NCBI GenBank assembly: GCA_910577875.1
Contig: CAJTNY010000029.1
Span: forward strand, 1-15,450
Source: an uncultured Christensenella sp.
GTDB lineage: Bacteria; Bacillota; Clostridia; Christensenellales; Borkfalkiaceae
Direction: 5' to 3'
Length of the DNA: 15,450 nt
In this document: positions 1-6,330 of the stretch, in pieces
Layout: each line of letters begins with the position of its first letter
Numbering within the stretch: the first letter of the stretch is position 1
Made by a program: the position numbers and the translations under genes
Notes under the pieces: model-generated
The model's input: only the letters and a program-made list of their open reading frames with translations
Database searches by the model: none
What the model was told of the DNA's origin: nothing

Positions 1-34
1 GACTTCGGTGGTTCGAATCCACCTCCTCCCACCA
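1..34 (+). tRNA. 3' end of tRNA-Tyr (partial); left attachment site
   Basis: Only the 3' end is in the window. The bases read as the end of a variable arm, a T arm with stem GGTGG/CCACC around loop TTCGAAT (7-23), the acceptor 3' strand TCCTCCC (24-30), discriminator A and an encoded CCA (32-34). The same 34 bases recur at 15002-15035. Because the right copy is only a tRNA 3' part, the intact functional gene should be this left one, with its 5' half upstream of the window. The tyrosine identity is inferred from the right copy, which also shows the anticodon loop CTGTAAA and a long variable arm. Confidence 0.8.
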
Positions 35-40
35 GCAAAG

Positions 41-87
41 AAAAGCGGCAAAAACGAGCAAAAATAGCTCAAAATTGCCGCTTTTTC
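41..87 (+). terminator. rho-independent terminator after the tRNA
   Basis: Stem AAAAGCGGCAA (41-51) pairs with TTGCCGCTTTTT (75-86). A second small stem GAGC/GCTC (56-59/67-70) sits inside, and the outer stem runs into a T tract. It follows the tRNA by six bases and lies inside the element, so it appears to replace the host terminator that integration moved to 15038-15090. Confidence 0.8.
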
Positions 88-154
88 CTATGTTTTTTAA
101 GGAAAACTAACCGCAAGCAGACTTTCAGAATTTTCGGAGAATGCAAAAAAACGC

Positions 155-175
155 TTTGGTCCCAAAAAAATCCCA
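155..175 (+). repeat. arm-type direct repeat, left copy 1
   Basis: The 17-mer GTCCCAAAAAAATCCCA at 159-175 is identical, in the same orientation, to 14871-14887 beside the right attachment site. A diverged copy lies at 254-271. Near-terminal direct repeats on both sides of an integrated element are what arm-binding domains of tyrosine integrases recognise; that role is inferred. Confidence 0.6.
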
Positions 176-253
176 GAAAAAATCCGCCGTTTTACTTATA
201 TTTTCGCCTATTCCTTTACTAAAAGCCAATTTTTATTTTAAATTGATATTTCT

Positions 254-271
254 TGGTCCCAAATTATTCCC
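254..271 (+). repeat. arm-type repeat, left copy 2 (diverged)
   Basis: TTGGTCCCAAATTATTCCC (254-272) matches the copy at 156-174 except within the A-rich centre. It is on the same strand, about 100 bases further in. A second, possibly weaker, integrase or excisionase contact is an inference. Confidence 0.4.
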
Positions 272-282
272 CCATAGAAGTT

Positions 283-310
283 TTATTTTTCCAGATATCT
301 GGAAAAATAA
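283..310. repeat. 28-bp perfect palindrome
   Basis: Fourteen bases on each side of the centre (296/297) are perfectly complementary. The core is CCAGATATCTGG, flanked by T5/A5 tracts. It begins seven bases past the end of the broken gene at 317-568 but lacks the T tract after the stem expected of a terminator in either direction. A dimeric protein site (partition, excision or replication) or a cruciform is more likely. A related 24-bp near-palindrome is inside the gene at 6800-8068 (7453-7476). Confidence 0.8.
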
Positions 311-316
311 GCGAAA

Positions 317-568
317 CTACGATATAAGTTTTTCAACGGACCACCTTTTGCCTTCGTGGTATAATTCGCGTGTCTGTCCCTGAATCAAAACGGTATAGCG
401 CACGGTGGGCATACTTCCAACGTGCCGGGGCGACGCGGAACACTTATCAATGACTTTTGCAATATCATATTGTCGCCCGTCCTCCCATTAGATTGTGAGC
501 GGCTTCATTCTACCGTCGGAATCAACGCGCAAAACCACGGTAACATACACTTTGACAAACTGTGCCAT
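317..568 (-). pseudogene. small conserved protein gene broken by an in-frame TAA
   Basis: Read leftward from ATG 568-566 to TAG 319-317 there are 84 codons in one frame, interrupted only by TAA at 490-488 (codon 27). The parts are MAQFVKVYVTVVLRVDSDGR and six more residues, then WEDGRQYDIAKVIDK onward to an end with YTVLIQGQTRELYHEGKRWS. This pattern (a short beta-rich start, WEDGR, a Y-D/E-I-D/A-K-V turn, RYTV-I-G and a final W-S/F-V-E) resembles a small family of unknown function that I recall from Clostridia, often near Y-family polymerase genes. Family members carry E or K before WEDGR, one base from TAA, so a single nonsense mutation explains the break. No clear ribosome binding site precedes the ATG. 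Readthrough cannot be excluded. Confidence 0.6.
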
Positions 569-1004
569 AAGTCTATTATGTGCCTGTATAGCCAAAATAT
601 AGCGTTGAGAATGATTTACAAAACACAAACCATTTTACGGTGAATGAGCCTTGCTCCGACGTTGACAACTTATTAGTTGTCAAAATTAAAAATGTGGTCA
701 AGCACCGCCATAGGCGGTGCGGGTTCCGCATTTAGAAAAGAAATGATTAACAAAAAATGAATGATTTTACGCCAACACGGCAGTTCCGCGCCCTTGGGCG
801 CACTTTTTCTACCTAACCCAATGTTTCGCACCGCATACGGCGCACACTTTTACAAAATATAAACATATGTTTAACGCGCCCAACTGCGTTAAACGCTTTT
901 CTTTTTTTCTTTTATATATAATAGGAAAGCAAAAACGGAATTTTGATTATTCTACGACGAAAATTGATTATCAAAATATTCAAAATTCCCACTCTAAAAA
1001 ATTG
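569..1004. other. gene-free left region with perfect hairpins; candidate origin or packaging region
   Basis: No convincing gene is seen on either strand. There are four perfect inverted repeats: TTGACAACT/AGTTGTCAA (662-670/675-683), GCACCGCC/GGCGGTGC (702-709/713-720), GCGCCC/GGGCGC (788-793/796-801, followed by ACTTTTT) and TTTAACGC/GCGTTAAA (870-877/886-893, followed by a pyrimidine-rich tract). The region lies just beyond the replication genes. Hairpin clusters of this kind are typical of single-strand origins and packaging signals, but no nick site or iteron set was identified. Confidence 0.45.
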
Positions 1005-1038
1005 CATACAAAAACCGCACCGTATTCCCGATGCGGTT
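1005..1038 (-). terminator. rho-independent terminator of the leftward operon
   Basis: Read leftward, AACCGCA (1038-1032) pairs with TGCGGTT (1019-1013) and runs into a five-base T tract (1014-1010). It lies about 65 bases past the stop codon of the last leftward gene. Confidence 0.6.
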
Positions 1039-1069
1039 ATCTGATTTTTAGTTTTTTATCAACTACTAT

Positions 1070-1092
1070 AAGCGCAGCCGTTTACTGCGCTT
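1070..1092. terminator. hairpin at the operon end
   Basis: AAGCGCAG (1070-1077) and CTGCGCTT (1085-1092) form an 8-bp perfect stem with a 7-base loop, ten bases past the stop codon of the initiator gene. In the leftward direction no T tract follows directly. It may stabilise the 3' end or act together with the terminator at 1005-1038. Confidence 0.4.
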
Positions 1093-1101
1093 TAAATTTT
1101 C

Positions 1102-2178
1102 TTATGCAATTCCCTTGGTAGTTCTTTCGGCGCTTCTCGGCGGCGAACCGCGTTTACGCTTATCAAAGCACTCGCAAGATGTTCCGTCAGTCTTCCTGCC
1201 GCTATCCTGACAGCATTTGCACTTAGCATAGTATTCAGGTTTCAACTGTCCTTCAGAAAGCCCGATATTATTAAGTACATTTGTACGTTGCTTATTAAGG
1301 ACTTCCATTCTATCCGAAAGCTCCCGTTCTTTAACGTCATCACCTAAAGCTCGGTACCATTGTGCGCGGAGGTTTAAGATATCGTCAGTAAGTTGCTTAT
1401 ATTTCTTGTTGTTTTCTGCCCTTCTAATAGCCTTGTCAGCCTTTATTTGAGCGTTTGCCTGTAACTCTGCGTAGAACTGCTCCCGCGTCAGCTCTGCGGG
1501 CTGTGGTGCCTTTTTAGAGGTATTCTGTTGCCCCCTGTAAGCTTTTTCTTTACGGAACCAACTCCAGCTTTTCTTTAGACTAACAACGCTTTTTTTATGC
1601 CCGTTTACGCCTTTATTTGCTTTGGGAAAATATATTAATTTAGCGTGTTTTAAAATATCAATAGCCTTGGCTACCGTGCCCTCATCAAGCTGCAGCTCGT
1701 CCGCTATTTCTTTATTCGTAAACTCTAAGCGCCCTTTACTTTTCTTGTACTCGATTGAAAGTTTGGTATAAAAATAAGAATAAACGTCCTGCATACTGTA
1801 GGTAAGCTTTCGTTCATCGATTACGTTGCCGTCATCGTCGTATATTTTAAATGTTTCCGTCATAATAGCCAATGGACAATACCATTTGCCTTTGTTTTGT
1901 TTAAGCTCGTCATCGAACTTATATGTACTCATACCCTCTTTTGATAAACCGTGCTGCTTAAGCTTCTGAATACCTCGCATTATAGTCGCAGACGGAAGTC
2001 CTAATATTCCGGTAATATCCTTATACGTTCGCCGTGTGCCGGGAAAGCTCTCTAAAAGCCCCGCCAACCAACACGCCGACGAGGTTATCGACGGCGCGCG
2101 GAAACCGCGGGAAACGCCTATATAATAAAGTTCCCCGCGTTCTCTTTTATTCTTTTTTGGCGCCGTCATTGCTGCCAT
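1102..2178 (-). CDS. replication initiator / primosome-like protein with winged-helix domains and C-terminal zinc motif
   Basis: This 358-aa protein is not matched to a named family with certainty. Residues about 25-90 and 135-195 look like two winged-helix domains: one has TYKDITGILGLPSATIMRGI, the other FTNKEIADELQLDEGTVAKA, both typical helix-turn-helix patterns in plasmid and phage initiators. Residues about 225-305 are charged and helical. Near the C-terminus is a cysteine cluster C320-x-C322-C323-x11-C335-x-C337 with DSG between, resembling the zinc-binding start of DnaC-type helicase loaders. Its start overlaps closely with the end of the DnaB helicase gene (stop TGA 2182-2180, ATG 2178), with GAGGG upstream. 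Role inferred: recognise the element origin and bring in the helicase encoded just upstream. It is the last gene of the operon, next to the hairpin-rich region. Confidence 0.65.
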   Translation of the reverse strand: MAAMTAPKKNKRERGELYYIGVSRGFRAPSITSSACWLAGLLESFPGTRRTYKDITGILGLPSATIMRGIQKLKQHGLSKEGMSTYKFDDELKQNKGKWYCPLAIMTETFKIYDDDGNVIDERKLTYSMQDVYSYFYTKLSIEYKKSKGRLEFTNKEIADELQLDEGTVAKAIDILKHAKLIYFPKANKGVNGHKKSVVSLKKSWSWFRKEKAYRGQQNTSKKAPQPAELTREQFYAELQANAQIKADKAIRRAENNKKYKQLTDDILNLRAQWYRALGDDVKERELSDRMEVLNKQRTNVLNNIGLSEGQLKPEYYAKCKCCQDSGRKTDGTSCECFDKRKRGSPPRSAERTTKGIA

Positions 2179-2179
2179 A

Positions 2180-3523
2180 TCAACCCTCTATTTCTGCGTC
2201 TATAAATTTTACAAGCTCGCCCTTAAATCTGAGCGGGAGTCTTGCAAGCTCACCGTTCCTGTGCTTTGCTACGTTAAGAATTGCCGAACCTTTTGTAATC
2301 TGCTTGCTTTTCAATTCTTCTTCCGAAACTCCAACGTCAGGACGATTGATGAACATTACTATATCTGCATCCTGTTCAATTGCGCCCGATTCCCTAAGGT
2401 CCGATAGCTGCGGTTCGCCGCTCTGAATACGGCGGAGCTGCGAAAGCGCAATAACCGGCACGTCAAGCTCTTTTGCCATAAGCTTTAATTCGCGCGTTAT
2501 AGCTGCCACCTCCTGAGTCCTATTCTCTTCGCCGCTACGGTGCTTTCCGCTTGACATAAGCTGTATATAGTCAATCATTACAAGGTCCAGCTTCCCGCTG
2601 TTCTTAGACTTAATGCGGCGACATTTAGAGAGAATTTCCGCCGGCGTAACACGCGCACTATCGTCAATATATAGTGGACTTTTATTTAACTCAGTGTTAG
2701 CCTTAGCGATACGCTTCCAGTCATCGTCGCTAAGCTTTCCTGACCTTGCGACAGACATACTTACCCCCGCAACCCCGCACATTAAACGTTCTTTGATTTG
2801 GATTTTAGGCATTTCCAAAGAGAAAACCGCACACACCTTACCACCATACACGGCGGCGTGTTCAACGATATTCATTGCAAGCGACGTTTTACCCATTCCC
2901 GGACGTGCAGCAAGCACGATGAGGTCCGATTTCTGCAAACCGTTCGTAAGCTTGTCTAATCTAAAGAAACCCGTCTGAACGCCTCGTAAAGCTCCCTTGT
3001 TGGCTTCCATCATATTGAATCGGTCCATAACGTCATAAAAGCCAACGGCGCGAACGTCTTCAATCGCTGAGCTATCTTGCGTTTGCGAAACTGCGTAAAT
3101 TTTACTTTCTGCAAATTGAATACTTGCCGCCACATCTTCACTTTTGGAAGCGTTTTCAATTATTTCACGCGCGGCGCGTATCATACTGCGGTTTAAGCTG
3201 TCGCGTTTTACGATATCAAAATAATATTTATAGTTTGCCGTGGAAGGCGTTATTTGCGCAAGCTCGGTTATATATGAAATCCCGCCGATGTCATCAAGCT
3301 CGCCGGCATTTTCAAGTTTATCTGAAAGCGTAACTATATCTGTTGGCTTATGCTCACTGAAAAGCTCCTTAATCGCCCCCATAATTATTTGGTGCGATTC
3401 CTGATAGAAATCTTCCCGCTGTAGTCCGCCAGCTACTTCCGTAAGTATTTCATTATCCATAAGCATACAGCCTAAAAGCGACTGCTCTGCTTCAAGATTA
3501 TTAGGCATTAATGTATTACTCAT
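2180..3523 (-). CDS. dnaB: replicative DNA helicase (DnaB family)
   Basis: The 447-aa protein has the usual DnaB length and plan: an N-terminal helical domain (1-105, starting NNLEAEQSLLGCML), a linker, and a RecA-like ATPase domain from about 180. Walker A is ARPGMGKTS (206-214), Walker B LVMIDYIQLM (314-323), the sensor-like motif SQLRR (361-365) and the KHRNG arginine finger (420-424). These are intact, so it should be an active hexameric helicase that unwinds DNA at the element's own fork. The start overlaps the end of the winged-helix gene by eight bases and has only a weak ribosome binding site, suggesting translational coupling. A mobile element carrying its own DnaB beside an initiator implies theta-type or helicase-dependent replication after excision, rather than pure rolling-circle replication on host helicases. 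Confidence 0.97.
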   Translation of the reverse strand: MSNTLMPNNLEAEQSLLGCMLMDNEILTEVAGGLQREDFYQESHQIIMGAIKELFSEHKPTDIVTLSDKLENAGELDDIGGISYITELAQITPSTANYKYYFDIVKRDSLNRSMIRAAREIIENASKSEDVAASIQFAESKIYAVSQTQDSSAIEDVRAVGFYDVMDRFNMMEANKGALRGVQTGFFRLDKLTNGLQKSDLIVLAARPGMGKTSLAMNIVEHAAVYGGKVCAVFSLEMPKIQIKERLMCGVAGVSMSVARSGKLSDDDWKRIAKANTELNKSPLYIDDSARVTPAEILSKCRRIKSKNSGKLDLVMIDYIQLMSSGKHRSGEENRTQEVAAITRELKLMAKELDVPVIALSQLRRIQSGEPQLSDLRESGAIEQDADIVMFINRPDVGVSEEELKSKQITKGSAILNVAKHRNGELARLPLRFKGELVKFIDAEIEG

Positions 3524-3761
3524 TTTTATAAATCTCTTCGTTTATTTTGAAATTCTCGCCCTCGGCAATAAGCACCCCAGTATTAACAAGCCGTTTTGTC
3601 GCCGAATAGAGCTTACGTTTGTCTACGTTCAGCGTAGCGGATATCTCGTTATAATCGAGCGGTCCGCTCTCTGAACCCCGTTCACGGTTGATTAACTTCA
3701 GAAATTCGTATTCAGTATTGCAAAGTCGGTCAAAAAGTTTTTTAAGACTTATTTTTTGCAT
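3516..3761 (-). CDS. small winged-helix DNA-binding protein
   Basis: The 81-aa protein fits a single winged-helix domain: helix LFDRLCNTEYEFLKLINRER, then DYNEISATLNVDKRKLYSAT as the helix-turn-helix and a wing around NTGVLIAEGENFKINEE. The start is preceded by GGGGTG. The previous gene ends four bases before it, and its end overlaps the DnaB start. By position among replication genes it may be an accessory initiator, a copy-number regulator or a helicase partner; the sequence alone does not decide. No enzymatic motif is present. Confidence 0.7.
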   Translation of the reverse strand: MQKISLKKLFDRLCNTEYEFLKLINRERGSESGPLDYNEISATLNVDKRKLYSATKRLVNTGVLIAEGENFKINEEIYKNE

Positions 3762-3764
3762 AAC

Positions 3765-3998
3765 TTACACCCCGCTTATAGAAATTTGCTGTGCGCTGTT
3801 ACCGTCGCCATTAAAGCCCTTACAGCCCGTAGAACGGTGCTTAAGTGCGCAGGCAGGGCAATAACACTTTTTGCCGCCCGCGGCTATCGCCCAACCCTTT
3901 GCTTTGGGCGCGTCCTTGTCAGGAAACTCTCCAACCGTCGGGCAATCAGCGCAGGGAAATCTCCAAATTTTTTCTATTAATCTTTCATTTTGTTTCAT
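3765..3998 (-). CDS. small cysteine-rich, probable zinc-binding protein
   Basis: The 77-aa protein has a strong AAGGAGG site ahead of its ATG. Cysteines C16-x2-C19 and C45-x-C47-x2-C50 with H54 and C59 make a plausible zinc site (motifs CADC and CYCPAC). The rest is short and has no signal peptide or membrane segment. I do not recognise the family. Between the acidic-tailed protein and the replication genes, it might bind nucleic acid or act as an adaptor; this is inference only. Confidence 0.7.
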   Translation of the reverse strand: MKQNERLIEKIWRFPCADCPTVGEFPDKDAPKAKGWAIAAGGKKCYCPACALKHRSTGCKGFNGDGNSAQQISISGV

Positions 3999-4032
3999 TG
4001 CTTAGCCCTCCTTGTCTATTATTCGTTTACTG

Positions 4033-5073
4033 TTATTCGTTTACTGTTTCGCCGTTATCGTTCTGATTATCAGTTTCTTGCGGTACCCACGTAAGCATTT
4101 GCGCGTTATCAGCGAGCGTCATTAGATTTTCTTCCTGTATCGGTTCTTCCGGTTCAAGCTTAGGTTCCTCTTCGAGTTCTTCCGCGTCAAGCTCATCTTC
4201 GGAATCTTCGTCAAATTCTTCTTCCAGCTCTTCAAGTTCCGCGTATTCGTCAAGCTCGTCTTCTGCGCCCTCTTCTTCAGGTTCTGGTGTTTCTTCAGCC
4301 GGTACTTCTTCCGTCGGTTCTACGGCGCTTTCCGCTGCTTCCGCGGGGGCTTGCACATTGTCAGAAGTTTCTGCTTCCGGCATTTCTTCTTCCAAGCTCT
4401 GTTTATATAAAAATGCGGATAGTAAACCCTTTAAATAATCGCCGTATTTCTTTCTGAAGTTCTTTATACAGATTCTCGGTACCAGTACTTCTGATACTAA
4501 GTCAAACAATTCTTCAGGCGTTTTGAAAGCGCCGTTTTGCTCACCTTCCGATAGCAACCAAATTAAGTAACCCTTATTCTTCCATATAAATCTTCTCTGC
4601 TTAATTGCCGGCACAAACTCGTCCACAATAGTATTGAATAAGTTCTCTGTTTCGTCAGGTTCAAATCCCTCGCCGAGTTCGGCTAACCGCCCGCCTGCTT
4701 CGCAAGAAATTCGTTCATCAAGTATTTTTTTCATTGCGCTGTCATACCAACGGAGATACCGACGCTTTGAAAATATTCTTAATTCTTCGGTTAGTCCTTC
4801 TGCCAAATAGAACTTTATGTCAGCATTGCTTTGCGCCTGCGCTCGTTTAAGCTCTAACTCAGCAGCAAACTGTTCCGCTAAAGACGCCTGAGCTATAATA
4901 TAAACATCTCCGTCCATATTATCTTTATGGGTTTGCAAGTCCACCGAGCGGCTTGTATATTTCTCGGTTAGTTCAAATAAATCTTCCAGTATTACGGGAT
5001 AATCATTGTAAACTTTTAAATTAAATTTTTCTCTATGCCGCATTTTTTGCTGCTTATTTTTATTTCGTTTCAT
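4033..5073 (-). CDS. unknown protein with long acidic C-terminal tail
   Basis: The 346-aa protein has a very basic start (MKRNKNKQQKMRHREKF), a helical middle region to about residue 220, then a strongly Glu/Asp-rich, low-complexity tail (about 220-325, with repeats such as EELEEE) before the final VNE. Its start overlaps the end of the Zot-like ATPase gene by 14 bases, so the two are probably translated together and may act together. There is no membrane segment or catalytic motif. Acidic tails of this kind occur on DNA mimics, SSB-like partners and chaperone-like proteins. The function is unknown to me; a partner or regulator of the ATPase is the simplest idea. Confidence 0.75.
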   Translation of the reverse strand: MKRNKNKQQKMRHREKFNLKVYNDYPVILEDLFELTEKYTSRSVDLQTHKDNMDGDVYIIAQASLAEQFAAELELKRAQAQSNADIKFYLAEGLTEELRIFSKRRYLRWYDSAMKKILDERISCEAGGRLAELGEGFEPDETENLFNTIVDEFVPAIKQRRFIWKNKGYLIWLLSEGEQNGAFKTPEELFDLVSEVLVPRICIKNFRKKYGDYLKGLLSAFLYKQSLEEEMPEAETSDNVQAPAEAAESAVEPTEEVPAEETPEPEEEGAEDELDEYAELEELEEEFDEDSEDELDAEELEEEPKLEPEEPIQEENLMTLADNAQMLTWVPQETDNQNDNGETVNE

Positions 5074-5896
5074 CTCCGCCCCTGAACCACGACGGTTCGC
5101 TTAAATTGTAAATTTCAGCTTGCTTTTGCGGTAATTTAGATATTTCCTCCGCCGATAAATGCCTTGCATACGAAAAATCCTGACCCTTCGGCGGTATAAA
5201 ATCACGCTTACGTTCTTTTGAGTCATAGCAATTGAATATGTTTCCGTTATACGTATACGTTGTTTCAGTATAACACCGAGCATTAGCATTTTTTATGTAC
5301 TCGTCATAGTCTTGCAAATGCGTAAATTCGCGGCAGTGCCAAGTCGTTCTAATCACTCGGTCTAAACAGTCAACCTCGTTCTCTATACCCTGCATTTCAA
5401 TGATTTTATCGGCAATTGCTCGCACGTTCAAGTCCATTAAATGCCCGCGCTGACCGTCCCCCCAAAACTCGATATCAAAATGACGACTTTCTTCAAACCA
5501 CTGGCTTAGACGGTCCGGAAGTGAACCGCTCTTGCGGCTATTTATAACACGCTGCAATTCAGGTATTATAACTACACTTCCCGGCGCAACGTATTGCGTA
5601 GGTATTTTACTGCCGTCATTTACTCCAAGATAATACGGGTTAATGAAAAACGGTTCATACCACTTTTTATAACCGGCTAAAAAGCGCATTTTCATCATTG
5701 AATATATCGGCACGTCAGGCGGCGGAGTTAAACGTAAACCAAACTTTTTATTAAGCTTCGCCGTCAGCGCTGCCGAATGGCTTTTTAAATATTTCCCGCG
5801 CTTAGAGTATGCCCTGTGTCCTTGATACGCTAAAAATGAACTTTTGCCAAAACCTCTTTTGCCGACAACTAACGTTAAGTCAGGTTTAGTTTCCAT
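5060..5896 (-). CDS. Zot-like P-loop ATPase (filamentous phage assembly/extrusion type)
   Basis: The 278-aa protein opens with a P-loop, GKRGFGKS (12-19). The Walker B position reads SVVIIPELQR (107-116), followed by SQWFEESRHFDIEFWGDGQR (131-150), which matches the order of the Zot/pI family: hydrophobic strand, acidic residue, a segment ending in RH, then a strand ending in Q. After the ATPase core comes an aromatic segment with YNGNIFNCYDS, also typical of Zot proteins. Family role: pI/Zot ATPases drive assembly and export of filamentous phage at the membrane. Two oddities: the usual aspartate of Walker B is proline (only E113 remains), and no transmembrane segment follows the ATPase core, although pI proteins normally have one. 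So it may work with a separate membrane partner. An FtsK/HerA-like packaging ATPase is the main alternative. Confidence 0.8.
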   Translation of the reverse strand: METKPDLTLVVGKRGFGKSSFLAYQGHRAYSKRGKYLKSHSAALTAKLNKKFGLRLTPPPDVPIYSMMKMRFLAGYKKWYEPFFINPYYLGVNDGSKIPTQYVAPGSVVIIPELQRVINSRKSGSLPDRLSQWFEESRHFDIEFWGDGQRGHLMDLNVRAIADKIIEMQGIENEVDCLDRVIRTTWHCREFTHLQDYDEYIKNANARCYTETTYTYNGNIFNCYDSKERKRDFIPPKGQDFSYARHLSAEEISKLPQKQAEIYNLSEPSWFRGGDETK

Positions 5897-5901
5897 ACGC
5901 C

Positions 5902-6171
5902 TTAATTAATTCTTTGATTATTCCCTATAGTTTTCTTGGTGGTCGTTTTACTCGCCCTTTTTTTTGGCGCCGTCGCTGGCTTTGCCGGCGTAAGCTTCGG
6001 CGGTCTTGCCATTCCGAAAACCGCGTGTTCTCCGTCTACCGTGCAGATGACTTTGCATTTTACCAAGTCTTCCGCTGTACCACGGCTTATAAGCTCTTGG
6101 TTGCGCTTTTCTATTTGTTTAAGCTTGTCGGTAGTAATTTGCTTACCATTCACAAAATACCTTTTTGCCAT
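5902..6171 (-). CDS. small basic protein, possibly nucleic-acid binding
   Basis: The 89-aa protein starts after a good GGAG site. An N-terminal half of about 55 residues (KRYFVNGKQITTDKLKQIEK, then a beta-like CKVICTVDGEHAVFGMARP) is followed by a Pro/Ala/Lys/Thr-rich tail (about 58-83) like histone-type tails. It ends five bases before the Zot-like ATPase start. I do not recognise the family. A basic tail directly ahead of a DNA-export ATPase would suit a DNA-binding or condensing protein, but that is inferred from composition only. Confidence 0.65.
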   Translation of the reverse strand: MAKRYFVNGKQITTDKLKQIEKRNQELISRGTAEDLVKCKVICTVDGEHAVFGMARPPKLTPAKPATAPKKRASKTTTKKTIGNNQRIN

Positions 6172-6192
6172 AATTTTATTCTCCTTTTTTAT

Positions 6193-6221
6193 TTGACTTT
6201 TTTAATTTAGTGATGTATTCT
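6193..6221 (+). promoter_or_regulatory. sigma-A promoter of candidate small RNA
   Basis: TTGACT (6193-6198) and TATTCT (6216-6221) are separated by exactly 17 bases. The predicted start, six or seven bases after the -10 element, falls at 6228-6229, at the first base of the closing stem of the structure that follows. It points against the surrounding operon. Confidence 0.6.
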
Positions 6222-6228
6222 ATTGACA

Positions 6229-6330
6229 TAGAGTTACTGGTAATCCCATTTATGGGACAGCCCCAAATGAGGGGCGGGCGTAAATTTTTATGCCGTCAGT
6301 CGAAAGGACGCAACAGGTAACTCTTTTTTT
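6229..6330 (+). ncRNA. candidate small structured RNA, antisense to the operon direction
   Basis: About 102 bases. AGAGTTAC (6230-6237) and GTAACTCT (6317-6324) form a perfect closing stem that runs into seven Ts (6324-6330). Inside are hairpins TCCCA/TGGGA (6244-6248/6253-6257), GCCCC/GGGGC (6260-6264/6271-6275), GGCGTAA/TTATGCC (6277-6283/6288-6294) and GTC/GAC (6299-6301/6307-6309), giving a multi-branched fold. The third hairpin needs a G-U pair (6280/6291) that works only if the rightward strand is the RNA. A matching promoter lies just upstream and the T tract ends at the stop codon of the gene at 6329. I do not recognise a known RNA family. A DNA-level structure (packaging or origin hairpins) is the alternative. 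Confidence 0.5.

Noticed and set aside
357..365. Extended -10 sequence TGGTATAAT, rightward
   Set aside because: A perfect match, but inside the reverse-strand broken gene, with no -35 and no gene or structure clearly downstream.
141..383. Rightward open frame of 80 codons
   Set aside because: Biased low-complexity translation, no ribosome binding site, and it overlaps the repeats, the palindrome and the reverse-strand broken gene.
422..643. Rightward open frame of 73 codons starting with GTG
   Set aside because: It is the opposite strand of the broken gene at 317-568 and has no ribosome binding site.
702..735. GGTGCGGGTT resembling the conserved part of the structured leaders A and B
   Set aside because: The surrounding stems do not follow the same plan and no gene start lies downstream in the right place.
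867..1121. Rightward open frame of 84 codons
   Set aside because: Crosses hairpins and the operon terminators and overlaps the end of the initiator gene; the translation looks random.
6302..6316. GAAAGGACGCAA resembling part of a c-di-GMP-I riboswitch
   Set aside because: The other conserved parts of that riboswitch are absent, so the match is probably chance.
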